Shown here piece by piece: positions 1-6,745 of a DNA stretch of 20,267 nt. The stretch's first letter is position 1; the number at the start of each line of letters is the position of its first letter. Source of the stretch: Oscillospiraceae bacterium (lineage in GTDB: Bacteria; Bacillota; Clostridia; Oscillospirales; Ruminococcaceae); assembly GCA_900768125.1 (NCBI GenBank), contig CAAGBS010000054.1:1-20267 (forward strand), given 5' to 3'. A model generated the notes under the pieces. That model did no database searches, was not told the DNA's origin, and saw only the letters and a program-made list of their open reading frames with translations. Both the position numbers and the translations under genes were made by a program.

Positions 1-1011
1 TCGTTTTAAGTAACTGTACCTGCAAAAGTTATATACCAGATTGGTGATTCCGATATTCATCCATGCACGTGTAATGCCTATGCTTCTTATTGTAATGCCA
101 TGCATAGCCCTTGTCATGAAGCCAAAGATATGTTCAATGCGGCATCTGATTCTGGATTTCCTGCGGTTATTCATTTTCTGCTCTGAAGTCAGCGGAGAGT
201 TGCGATATCCTTTTTCACAAATTTGATTTTTACAGTTTTCAGGCAGAGCTAAGGCAATTGGTTTTCCTGAATATGCGCTGTCTGCATACAGTACTTCATC
301 TTCTTGTCCAATAAATACTAAGCAGCGCTGGCTGTCATGCACTGACGCACTAGTTACGCTATAGTTTGTTATCAGCTTGCTGTCGGCATCACATTTTACA
401 TGGTCCTTATACCCGAAATGCCGTTCGCCGTTCTTCTTTGTCCAATCTGCGTCTATGTCTTTCTGAGCGAGTTTACTTTTGTTTTCAGGCTTTTCCCATT
501 CCTCGGGAATCTCACCGTTTTTGATCTTTTTGTTTTCGTCCCTGCTGTTTCTCTGCCGAGGTGCGTCAACGAACGTTGCATCAACTATCGTACCTTTGTG
601 GCTGATCAGTCCTTCTTTTTCAAGGTACTCGTCAAACATACAGAACAATGTGTTTACTGTTTTTGTTTCTGCAAGGTCATTCTTGAATTTCCAGATCGTC
701 TTCGCATCGGGGACTTTATCGCAAAGGTTTATTCCCAGAAATCTCATAAAGCTCATTCTGTCATTGATCTGATATTCTGTCTGATCGTCTGACAGGTTAT
801 ACAGTCGCTGCAATACCAGTATCTTGAACATCATTACCACGTCATACGGCGGGCGTCCTCCCTTTCCTGTGTCCTCCTTACGACACCCTTGGTTCAGTAC
901 GCTGCGGAACTTTTCCCACTTGATTACTCTGTTCAATATTTCTAATGGATCTCCTAACTGACTTAGCAGCTCTAATCTGTTTTCTTCATCAAATAGTGTT
1001 TTCTGTTTCAT
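1..1011 (-). CDS. IS5-family DDE transposase, 3' end cut by window edge
   Basis: The frame is open from ATG at 1011 to base 1 without a stop, giving 337 residues. The N-terminal part has the InsH/DUF772-like segment (around residues 55-95, with DVVMMFKILVLQRLYNLSD and MSFMRFLGI). It is followed by a DDE catalytic core: D144 in TIVDATFVDAP, D244 in LYADSAYSG, and E293 in RCRIEHIFG, the spacing expected for IS5 transposases of about 330-340 residues. The enzyme would cut and paste its own IS. AAGGA lies almost directly before the ATG, a poor Shine-Dalgarno spacing. The start overlaps the stop of the interrupted upstream ORF as ATGA, so translational coupling from that remnant is possible. No frameshift is seen, so the gene may be functional. 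Confidence 0.9.
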   Translation of the reverse strand, partial: MKQKTLFDEENRLELLSQLGDPLEILNRVIKWEKFRSVLNQGCRKEDTGKGGRPPYDVVMMFKILVLQRLYNLSDDQTEYQINDRMSFMRFLGINLCDKVPDAKTIWKFKNDLAETKTVNTLFCMFDEYLEKEGLISHKGTIVDATFVDAPRQRNSRDENKKIKNGEIPEEWEKPENKSKLAQKDIDADWTKKNGERHFGYKDHVKCDADSKLITNYSVTSASVHDSQRCLVFIGQEDEVLYADSAYSGKPIALALPENCKNQICEKGYRNSPLTSEQKMNNRRKSRIRCRIEHIFGFMTRAMHGITIRSIGITRAWMNIGITNLVYNFCRYSYLKR

Positions 1012-1060
1012 TTCCTTATTATATCACTTTTTTCTTCTTTTTCATAGGGGTTTTTAGAGG
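1..1060 (-). mobile_element. IS5-type insertion sequence, right part only
   Basis: The element is defined by its transposase gene, which starts at 1011 and runs off the left edge. Its upstream end must lie between 1011 and the interrupted host ORF that starts at 1124. Somewhere around 1040-1065 is likely, but no terminal inverted repeat can be confirmed because the other end is not in the window. Confidence 0.5.
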
Positions 1061-1124
1061 TTACCTTATGATGTACGGATTTTGCCGAAGCATATATGCG
1101 TTCTACGAATTCTAGATTGGTCAT
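1008..1124 (-). pseudogene. 5' remnant of a small gene interrupted by the IS5-type element
   Basis: A textbook ribosome site, AGGAGG with a 6-base gap, precedes ATG at 1124. The reading frame begins MTNLEFVERIYASAKSV and then runs into IS sequence, ending at a TGA that overlaps the transposase ATG, 38 residues in all. The good start signal and position just after the zinc-ribbon pseudogene (22 bases) suggest this was the second gene of a small operon whose body was displaced or lost through the IS. I do not recognise the family from the roughly 20 native residues. Confidence 0.6.
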
Positions 1125-1145
1125 AATAAACCTCCTGATTGTTGA

Positions 1146-1502
1146 TTATTGTGTTCTCTCTAATTGAGAGAGAATGTCTTTGAAAGTGTGCTGGCAATTT
1201 TGGCATGGAGCAAACAAAGTACCAAATTTGCTGTCTGAGCTAAAGTGACGAGTTGCTAAAAACAATTCGTCAAATTTTCCACCTGCTAAGATATGCTCTC
1301 TTGCTGCCCATACCTCTGCAAAATTAATTATTGAGCGCCCATCTTCAAATGAAAATTCGTCAATATGCTCTACACAAAAATCAATCAGTTGTTCTATACT
1401 GGTATACTTGAATTCGCCACCAGTGTAGCACCACTTACAATATTCCTCGTTGAAATCGCCATTGTTAAAAAAAGATTAGAAAGCAACGGATGTTTTTTTC
1501 AT
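1146..1502 (-). pseudogene. Degenerate zinc-ribbon (Zn_ribbon_2-like) protein gene
   Basis: An open frame from 1475 down to the TAA at 1146-1148 encodes NNGDFNEEYCKWCYTGGEF, then TSIEQLIDFCVEHIDEF, and later a CQNC pair. The YCxxCY motif followed by a helix resembles the second half of the Zn_ribbon_2 domain (CQSCGMP...DYCKYCY...), which I know from small clostridial proteins. This frame has no start; a TAA lies just upstream at 1476-1478. A good ribosome site (AAAGGA) and ATG at 1502 open a different frame that stops after eight codons. Between the two, a +1 reading gives HPLLSN, which would join the main frame if a T7 run (1466-1472) had one more T. The first CxxC is missing. I infer a small deletion plus a homopolymer slip. 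The name rests on motif memory. Confidence 0.6.
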
Positions 1503-1530
1503 GTTGTTATCCTTTCTTACGACCCCTATG

Positions 1531-1809
1531 CTAACAAATAATAAGATAGCTGCAAATGGGTGGGTTCTCAATATAACTGGAATACCTTTCCTGTTCTGCA
1601 AAGGGAGTGTCCCAAACTATATCCCTGTGAGCGAACGCCCAATTCAGGACATCGGTGAACTTGGGGTTGAAGTCCTTGTGATACTGCTTGTTTTTGAGTT
1701 CGTCCATATACCTTATCGACCAAGCGGTAATGAACTCTCCCCACTCGACTTCCTCAATGCCAATGCGCTGAAACCTGTTGTCGGTAAAGCCATATTCTGC
1801 TCCTTTCAC
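1531..1809 (-). CDS. Unrecognised small protein or gene remnant
   Basis: A 92-residue frame opens with GTG at 1809 and ends with TAG at 1531. It has an acidic, aromatic-rich composition (many W, Y, F; motifs VEWGEFITAWSIRY and AHRDIVWDTPFAE), looks globular, and has no signal peptide or membrane segment. There is no convincing ribosome site at the GTG: a weak AGGA sits about 4 bases before it. The frame continues upstream to a stop at 1858-1860 with no better start. The product may therefore be the tail of a longer, decayed gene. It lies between parB and the zinc-ribbon pseudogene on the same strand. I do not recognise the family. Confidence 0.35.
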   Translation of the reverse strand: MKGAEYGFTDNRFQRIGIEEVEWGEFITAWSIRYMDELKNKQYHKDFNPKFTDVLNWAFAHRDIVWDTPFAEQERYSSYIENPPICSYLIIC

Positions 1810-1897
1810 ACAAGTCCTATTGCTTAATTTTATTATACACCCAATACTGATATTATGTCAAGTCGGCTTTGTGCTATAAATAGCACATTCCCGAAAA

Positions 1898-2794
1898 TCA
1901 GAGTCTGTCAGCCAGTTTCCGAAGCACCTTGAAATCCTCGCCCCTTGCCAGAATGAGAAGATCCTCGATGTATTTTGAAAGGGCTTCGGATTCCTCACGG
2001 GAAAGAACGACAGGCGGTTCAGACGATGTATCTTCATCTTCTGTTTCGTCCTCATCTTCTTCCTCGTCAGTTTCGGGAACAGCGTCAGCGGAGGTGTTTT
2101 CCTGCCGCTGAATTTCCTTGACCTCCTTATGGGAAATCTGCGGCTTTTCAGAGATTATTTCCTGCTGCTTTTCGGGAGCGAGCTTTGCGACCTCGTTGGC
2201 TGTCGAAATCGACATATCTCCGGATTTTACCGCCTGCTCCACATCTGGGATAGCGTTGTGCTTGATGTTATCCAGCTTCCCGACCTGCGCCGGGGATACG
2301 TTAAGGGCGTCTGCGATTCTGTCCCTTATTCTGCCCTTGACAGGCTTTCCGGCTGCCTCAAGCTCCTTGAAAATCCGCGTCAGTTCCTCGTACTCACGCA
2401 TGGTGTCTGCGTCCGAATACTTGCGCTGGGTAGCGTTCAGCATTATGAGGTCAAGCTCGGTTTCATTGTTCGGCTTTGCGCCTTTGATGAAACAGGGAAC
2501 TTTGCCGCTTCTCCTGCGCCCGTCAGCGATAAGGGACTTTAACGCCGCCAAACGGCGATGACCGCTGATAAGCTCATACCTGCCGTCGTCTTCCGAAACG
2601 ACCAGAGCGTTCATTAAGCCCTGGCGCTCTATATCGTCCGCAAGAGATTCTATCTCGGAGATTTCATAGAAATTGTTTCTGTTTGGCTCAATGTTGTCGA
2701 TGTCTATCATTTTCAGACTGTCTATGTAGCTGTCGGCGTTGACCGTCTGAATATCCGCCGCTATCGCGCTGTCAAGCTGTAATTTTCTGCTCAT
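1898..2794 (-). CDS. parB: ParB-type partition protein
   Basis: A 298-residue protein of the ParB/Spo0J/Noc family, which binds centromere-like sites and works with the ParA ATPase to segregate a replicon. The N-terminal ParB/sulfiredoxin-like domain covers about residues 30-125 and contains ELISGHRRLAALK, the family arginine patch (GHRR at 78-81; most homologues have GERR). A helix-turn-helix follows around residues 155-180 (RIADALNVSPAQVGKL). A strongly acidic linker at about 242-256 separates a short C-terminal helix region (about 262-298) that probably dimerises. The ATG overlaps the parA stop as TAATG, so the two genes are almost certainly co-translated. A parS site could not be identified. 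The neighbours rep and parA indicate a plasmid- or ICE-borne version, not the chromosomal pair. Confidence 0.92.
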   Translation of the reverse strand: MSRKLQLDSAIAADIQTVNADSYIDSLKMIDIDNIEPNRNNFYEISEIESLADDIERQGLMNALVVSEDDGRYELISGHRRLAALKSLIADGRRRSGKVPCFIKGAKPNNETELDLIMLNATQRKYSDADTMREYEELTRIFKELEAAGKPVKGRIRDRIADALNVSPAQVGKLDNIKHNAIPDVEQAVKSGDMSISTANEVAKLAPEKQQEIISEKPQISHKEVKEIQRQENTSADAVPETDEEEDEDETEDEDTSSEPPVVLSREESEALSKYIEDLLILARGEDFKVLRKLADRL

Positions 2795-3534
2795 TATTCC
2801 TCACCAAGCCTTTCAATGATTTCCGCCGCCAAATTTTCGTATGCCTGCGCCGCAGCCGTCCACTTCATGTATTCCTTTGCGGTCAGTTTGTAGCTGAAAG
2901 AGTTTTTGATGACACGGCTGAAAGGAATGGTGGTGTTCAGCACCTTGTTTCCGAGGGTGCATTTGAGGAATTCCAGCAGCTCTGTATCTGCGGGATTTTC
3001 CTTGTCGAATTTGTTCACGATACAGCCGCCGAATTTGGCGTTGCAGTTTGCAAGCGCTCCTGTTACAGCGGGAATGCCCTGAATCGCGAACGTTCCAAGC
3101 TCTATGGGAACGAACACGCTGTCGGAGAGCGTGATTACCTTTTCTGTCAGCTTTGTAAGAGCAGGCGGCAGGTCGAGGACTGCGTATTCATAGCTGCGGT
3201 CGAAAGTCAGCACCTTTCTCACGTTGGCGGTTTGAACATCTTCCGGGAGCTGCTCAAACTGCGCCGCCACAAGGTTAAGCGCCGAGGTCGCCGTCAGAAT
3301 GTCGATGTTAGGGTATCTGGTGGAGCTTTTCGCCACAGTGGGCAGGCAGTTTCTCTTTATCAGCGCTGTTTCAAGCCCCGCCCTCGGTTCTGCGAAGAAA
3401 CGGGAACTGTTAGCCTGTCCGTCAAAGTCGATTACAAGCACTTTTCCGCGCTCGGCAAGCTCGTTTGCGAGGTTGATAGCCGTTGTGGTCTTTCCGACGC
3501 CGCCCTTGTGATTGTAGATTGCAATTACTTTCAT
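2794..3534 (-). CDS. parA: ParA-type partition ATPase
   Basis: A 246-residue P-loop ATPase of the ParA/MinD family that partners ParB in replicon segregation. It shows the deviant Walker A motif KGGVGKTT at residues 10-17, the A' motif VLVIDFDGQAN around 32-42 and a Walker B strand YAVLDLPPAL near 115. The start chosen is ATG at 3534 (MKVIAIYNHKGG), which has AAAGGA about 7 bases upstream and places the P-loop at the usual distance from the N terminus. An in-frame ATG at 3567 overlaps the rep stop as ATGA and would add 11 residues. It may serve translational coupling but lacks a ribosome site of comparable quality. Part of the leftward rep-parA-parB operon. Confidence 0.94.
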   Translation of the reverse strand: MKVIAIYNHKGGVGKTTTAINLANELAERGKVLVIDFDGQANSSRFFAEPRAGLETALIKRNCLPTVAKSSTRYPNIDILTATSALNLVAAQFEQLPEDVQTANVRKVLTFDRSYEYAVLDLPPALTKLTEKVITLSDSVFVPIELGTFAIQGIPAVTGALANCNAKFGGCIVNKFDKENPADTELLEFLKCTLGNKVLNTTIPFSRVIKNSFSYKLTAKEYMKWTAAAQAYENLAAEIIERLGEE

Positions 3535-3563
3535 AAAATGTCCTTTCCGTGCTGTTAGCACCC

Positions 3564-4565
3564 TCATTTACTGCCGTACATATCGTGATTGACCATTGCC
3601 GAATAAAAGCTGTCGATAGTCAGCGGAGCGTTATACAGAGCCGTTATGAGATACGCCCTGATGTTTCGTACATCGCTTGTGTTCTTGTCGAGCGCCGTAA
3701 TCACATACTCAATATGTGTGCTGTCCAGTTTGAGGAACTGTGATTTCACAACGCTCTGCGGAAAGTCCTCGCCGTTCACACGGATATACTTTTTGGTGGA
3801 GCATACCACGTCAAGCATTATCCCGACGATTTCGTTTATCCTGCCTTTCTGTGACGGGCTGCTTTCGAGAAGATAATCATAACCGATGTTCTCCCGGATA
3901 ATATCCGTGTAGTCCGTCCGTTCATCGGAGGAAACCGTATTCGGTATTGAAGAATTGATCCTATCCATCAAATCAGCGCCGTCCGTTGGATTGATTGATA
4001 GAGGATTATTTTCTTTTGATTTATTATCTTTAGATTTATATAATGAGGGGAGGACAGATTTTTCAGAGCTTGCTCCGAAGTTTCTCGGGAGCAGGGACGG
4101 AAGTTCCTTGTCAGGCTGCTCCGCAGTTTCTTCGGAGCAAGGCGGTTGTGCGTCAATCCTGTTCTTACGTTTCTTTTCGTAGGACTGCACAGCAGCCGGT
4201 TTTATGGACAACTGCTTTTTCTCTCCCTGTGAAATGAGGTTTGAGATAAGTTCAATATCCTCGATGATACGAAAACAGCGCTTGGCGGGAAGTCCGCGGT
4301 TCTTGCTTTCAATAAGCCCGGCGTCCACCAGATTCTTTATGCAGCGTTTCTGCTGATACTCAGAAAGAGCGGTGCTTGCTTCAAGGTCGGGAACGGTTGA
4401 GTAGAACCAGCCGCTGTCGTCAAGCATACCGTTGCGTTCGTAGTAGCTGCATTTCGATATTAGGGCGGCGTAAACCACCGCTTCTGACAGTCCTATTGCA
4501 TGAGCCAGCAGGCGGTTGACAGTCAGCGTATTGCTCGGATTTAGCATCTGGAATATTGCGTTCAT
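3564..4565 (-). CDS. Replication initiator-like protein (RepA N-type winged helix with DUF6017-like C terminus)
   Basis: A 333-residue protein with an N-terminal winged-helix region (about residues 1-105: LTVNRLLAHAIGLSEAVVYAAL, then LSEYQQKRCIKNLVDAGLI and KRCFRI). A low-complexity linker of about 110 residues follows, with Ser, Lys and Asn. The C-terminal domain (about 220-333) reads YDYLLES, EIVGIMLDVVCS and ADVRNIRAYLITALYNAP-like segments that I associate with DUF6017. Such proteins sit upstream of ParA/ParB on clostridial integrative elements and plasmids and are thought to start element replication; that role is inferred from context. I chose ATG 4565: AGAAAGG lies 11 bases upstream, and the upstream in-frame ATGs (4574, 4616) are too close to, or before, that site. 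First gene of the leftward operon. Confidence 0.8.
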   Translation of the reverse strand: MNAIFQMLNPSNTLTVNRLLAHAIGLSEAVVYAALISKCSYYERNGMLDDSGWFYSTVPDLEASTALSEYQQKRCIKNLVDAGLIESKNRGLPAKRCFRIIEDIELISNLISQGEKKQLSIKPAAVQSYEKKRKNRIDAQPPCSEETAEQPDKELPSLLPRNFGASSEKSVLPSLYKSKDNKSKENNPLSINPTDGADLMDRINSSIPNTVSSDERTDYTDIIRENIGYDYLLESSPSQKGRINEIVGIMLDVVCSTKKYIRVNGEDFPQSVVKSQFLKLDSTHIEYVITALDKNTSDVRNIRAYLITALYNAPLTIDSFYSAMVNHDMYGSK

Positions 4566-4588
4566 AATAATCATCGCCTTTCTGTTAC

Positions 4589-4616
4589 AATATAATTGTC
4601 GGTAAATCCACAGCAA
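4589..4616 (-). promoter_or_regulatory. Predicted rep-parA-parB promoter with overlapping inverted repeat
   Basis: Read leftward, TTGCTG (4616-4611) and TATATT (4594-4589) are separated by 16 bases and end 24 bases before the rep ATG. The -10 lies inside the inverted repeat ACAAT-ATA-ATTGT (4587-4599), which could be an autoregulatory operator. The promoter keeps its place between rep and the IS110 element, so the insertion should not have removed it. Confidence 0.5.
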
Positions 4617-4651
4617 GCCAGCTATGGTTTACACGCACTTGTTACTTAAGC

Positions 4652-4805
4652 TATAATGAAAGCAGTAATTGGACTGACGGCTCCTTTCTTGGGACAACAC
4701 GCCCGTCTTTCAGACTGTCATCCATGCTTTCATTACAGCGTTCGTTTTTGCAGGTTGAGCCGCCGCAGGCGAGTTCGCGTCACCAAACAGACTGAATAGG
4801 TAATG
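4652..4805 (+). ncRNA. Candidate IS110 bridge RNA
   Basis: The region between the left end and the transposase folds into two stem-loops. The first has an outer stem TAATGAAAGCA (4654-4664) with TGCTTTCATTA (4725-4735) and an inner stem GACGG/CCGTC (4676-4680/4703-4707), leaving a two-sided internal loop. Its 3' side carries TCTTTCAGAC (4706-4715), complementary to 6191-6200 at the right flank: a candidate right target guide. The second has a hairpin CGCC-GCA-GGCG (4761-4771) flanked by TTTGCAGGT (4747-4755), identical to the element's right end, and by ATAG (4796-4799). CATTAC (4731-4736) could close this second loop with GTAATG (4800-4805), but it would compete with the first outer stem. 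Bridge RNAs are established for the IS110 family; exact ends, strand and guide limits here are inferred. TATAAT at 4652-4657 could be a -10 box. Confidence 0.6.
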
Positions 4806-4857
4806 AGTAAAGCGTGGCTTATCCGATTACACAAATTCATTGTAAGGAGAGATATTA

Positions 4858-6063
4858 ATGAACGCCGTAGGCATTGATGTATCCAAAGGAAAAAGTACAG
4901 TAGCTGTTCTTCGCCCGTTTGGAGAAATCGTGGCTGAACCCTTTGATGTTGTTCACGAGTGCAGCGACCTGAACAAGCTCGCAGACTTCATCAAGTCGCT
5001 GCCAGGTGAAACGAAGGTCGTTATGGAGTACACCGGCAATTATTATCTGCCCATCGCAAATGCGCTGCATAACAACAGTATATTTGTTTCCGTAGTCAAT
5101 GCAATTCTTGTGCACGACTATGGCGGAAACTCAATCAGAAGAGTCAAGACCGATAAAAAGGACGCTCTGAAGCTTGCTTCTTTCGCCCTTGACAAATGGC
5201 TTGACCTGCACCAATACACGCCCGAAGAGGATATCCGCAAAACGCTGAAGCTTCTTAACAGGCAATATATTCAGTACTCTAAAATTCAGACCATGCAGAA
5301 AAACAATCTCATTTCATTGCTTGATATGGTTTTTCCCAAAGCAAACACCCTGTTCTCATCTCCTTCACGTAAAACTGACGGTCACGAAAAATGGGTGGAT
5401 TTTGTTCTGAAATTCTGCCATGTTGACTGTGTAGCAAAGCTTTCTTTATCAGCTTTTAAAGCCAAATACCAAAGCTGGTGCAAGAAAAATTGCTACTATT
5501 TCAGCGAAGCAAAAGTCGAGGACATACATAGCTTTGCGCGAACGCAGGTCTGCATACTCCCTTTAACCGACAGCGTTAAACTGCTTATCACTCAATCGGT
5601 AACACAGCTTAATTCCATTCTGGAAGCCCTCGCAGCCATCAGAAATGAGATGGACAGGCTTTCATCGCAGCTCCCCGAATACGATACCGTTATGGCTTTT
5701 TATGGCGTAGGTACTGTTCTCGGTTCTCAGCTTATTGCGGAGATCGGTGATGTCAGGCGTTTTCACAACCGCAAAGCGATCACTGCTTTCGCAGGGCTTG
5801 ACGCTCCGCCGTTCCAGTCGGGTAATCTTGACGTCAAATCCAGAAACATTTCAAAGCGCGGTTCATCTGCTATTCGCAAAACTCTTTTTCAGATTATGAC
5901 TGTAATCATCCAAAACCAGCCTCTTGACGAGCCTGTTTATCAATTCCTTGATAAGAAACGCTCTGAAGGGAAGCCGTACAAGGTCTATATGATTGCCGCC
6001 GCCAACAAATTTCTGCGTATTTATTACGCTCGTGTCAGCGAAGCGTTGAATACCGCTGTTTAA
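4858..6063 (+). CDS. IS110-family transposase/recombinase (DEDD type)
   Basis: A 401-residue RNA-guided recombinase of the IS110 family. The N-terminal RuvC-like DEDD domain (about 1-165) has D7 in GIDVSKGKS, E57 in VVMEYTGNY, and D99/D102 in KTDKKDALKLA. A helical linker follows. The C-terminal Transposase_20 domain (about 272-355) has the helix-hairpin-helix-like YGVGTVLGSQLIAEIG and the catalytic serine S321 in GLDAPPFQSGN. Full length with all expected catalytic residues, so probably active. The start is supported by GGAGAG 8 bases before ATG 4858. These enzymes exchange strands between a target and the circular donor at a short core, guided by a bridge RNA from the non-coding end next to the gene. 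Confidence 0.95.
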   Translation: MNAVGIDVSKGKSTVAVLRPFGEIVAEPFDVVHECSDLNKLADFIKSLPGETKVVMEYTGNYYLPIANALHNNSIFVSVVNAILVHDYGGNSIRRVKTDKKDALKLASFALDKWLDLHQYTPEEDIRKTLKLLNRQYIQYSKIQTMQKNNLISLLDMVFPKANTLFSSPSRKTDGHEKWVDFVLKFCHVDCVAKLSLSAFKAKYQSWCKKNCYYFSEAKVEDIHSFARTQVCILPLTDSVKLLITQSVTQLNSILEALAAIRNEMDRLSSQLPEYDTVMAFYGVGTVLGSQLIAEIGDVRRFHNRKAITAFAGLDAPPFQSGNLDVKSRNISKRGSSAIRKTLFQIMTVIIQNQPLDEPVYQFLDKKRSEGKPYKVYMIAAANKFLRIYYARVSEALNTAV

Positions 6064-6085
6064 TCGCTTCACTTCTCATATCCCG

Positions 6086-6116
6086 GACTGCCTTAAATTT
6101 TCATTCTCAGGCGGTC
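6086..6116 (+). terminator. Hairpin in the IS110 right end
   Basis: GACTGCCT (6086-6093) pairs with AGGCGGTC (6109-6116), with one G-U pair and a 15-base loop, 23 bases after the transposase stop. Only a loose T-rich stretch follows, so it is either a weak terminator or a structural part of the right end. Confidence 0.4.
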
Positions 6117-6217
6117 TGTTTGCTATGCCTTGTTTTGGCTCTGAAAAATTTCGTATTTTTTTCATTTTACCTATTGACTTTTATTTGCAGGTCTGAAAGA
6201 TAGGAATTTCTGCGGAT

Positions 6218-6421
6218 TTATTTCTTATGAGCTGCTTTCCACTTTTCAACCCTATCCTTGCAGCGTAAATCTTCCGCTGCTTTCGCTTCCTTATCTTTGA
6301 AGAACGGGCAGCCGCCCTTAAAGCTGCTGCTAACCAAAGCCGAGCATTTTCCGTCCCAATATGCAAAGCACTTACTGGAATTGCAGCGGGGCGACTTGGT
6401 GTTATAGAGAAAGTTCAACAT
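6218..6421 (-). CDS. Small Cys-rich protein of the mobile element
   Basis: A 67-residue protein with five cysteines in the first half (RCNSSKCFAYWDGKC, then GGCPFFKDKE) and a sixth in DLRCKDRVEKWK, followed by a charged, probably helical tail. The cysteine pattern suggests a small metal-binding fold, probably zinc, but no named family is recognised. The start at 6421 (MLNFLYN) is preceded by AAGGAG at 7 bases. An in-frame upstream ATG at 6463 would add 14 residues but lacks such a site. It is transcribed leftward toward the IS110 element; before that insertion it would have stood directly upstream of rep on the same strand. Its role is unknown; DNA binding or element control is only a guess. 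Confidence 0.7.
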   Translation of the reverse strand: MLNFLYNTKSPRCNSSKCFAYWDGKCSALVSSSFKGGCPFFKDKEAKAAEDLRCKDRVEKWKAAHKK

Positions 6422-6522
6422 AATAGTCTCCTTTTTAGATTGTTTTGGTATATTGTGGAGCAAACAAGTTTCGGCTATTATGCCAAAGATTTTGTCTGCG
6501 TTTTGTGCGTGGTGATGAAATC

Positions 6523-6541
6523 TTTGTTATTTATTAACAAA
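6523..6541. promoter_or_regulatory. Inverted repeat upstream of the Cys-rich gene
   Basis: TTTGTTA (6523-6529) and TAACAAA (6535-6541) form perfect 7-base arms around a 5-base centre, about 100 bases upstream of the Cys-rich ORF. It could be an operator. It is one base shorter than the Rex consensus spacing, so I do not call it a Rex site. Confidence 0.35.
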
Positions 6542-6581
6542 CGTTTATGCTAAAAATTGAGCAACAGGCAGATTTATTAGC

Positions 6582-6615
6582 AAAAAGGGAGAGCTTGAAA
6601 AAACTCTCCCTTTTT
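6582..6615. terminator. Strong bidirectional rho-independent terminator
   Basis: AAAAAGGGAGAG (6582-6593) pairs perfectly with CTCTCCCTTTTT (6604-6615) around a 10-base loop, giving a U-tract on either strand. A 67-codon plus-strand frame running through it is therefore not taken as a gene. Confidence 0.85.
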
Positions 6616-6664
6616 TCCTTCGATTTCTGGTTTGGCGAATGTCTATACTATTTATATATAGAAA

Positions 6665-6693
6665 AAGGACGCCTTTCAGTGAAAAGCGTCCTT
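6665..6693. terminator. Second hairpin terminator
   Basis: AAGGACGC (6665-6672) pairs with GCGTCCTT (6686-6693). An inner TTTC/GAAA pairing extends the stem, and A-rich and T-rich flanks lie on the two sides. It stands 50 bases after the first terminator and helps insulate the mobile block from the cellulase side. Confidence 0.65.
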
Positions 6694-6745
6694 ATTATTG
6701 GTTGGGGTATGGTCTGCGTAAGTTATGCGGCACTACAATTCCTTT

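Larger units (their letters stand above)
4651..6194 (+). mobile_element. IS110-group insertion sequence, apparently intact
   Basis: The transposase gene is preceded by about 200 non-coding bases rich in hairpins and followed by about 130 bases, the layout of the IS110 group (long left end). The right boundary is proposed at the CT dinucleotide 6193-6194, because TTTGCAGGT just before it (6184-6192) is repeated exactly inside the 5' region (4747-4755), as expected of a donor guide. The left boundary is less certain: CT at 4651-4652 fits best (CTAT is complementary to ATAG at 4796-4799), with CT at 4645-4646 as an alternative. The resulting length of about 1.54 kb is normal for the family. IS110 elements lack terminal inverted repeats, and none is seen. 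Confidence 0.65.

Noticed and set aside
1154..1174. Perfect hairpin TTCTCTCT-AATTG-AGAGAGAA
   Set aside because: It lies inside the coding part of the zinc-ribbon pseudogene, encodes part of ILSQLER, and has no U-tract.
1043..1530. 9-base inverted repeat CATAGGGGT (1043-1051) and ACCCCTATG (1522-1530) as possible mobile-element ends
   Set aside because: Short enough to arise by chance at this distance, and one copy lies by the IS5 transposase while the other precedes the zinc-ribbon pseudogene start; no target duplication seen.
6523..6541. Rex-like palindrome TTTGTTA-N5-TAACAAA
   Set aside because: The spacing differs by one from the Rex consensus and the neighbouring gene is not metabolic; kept only as a generic inverted repeat.
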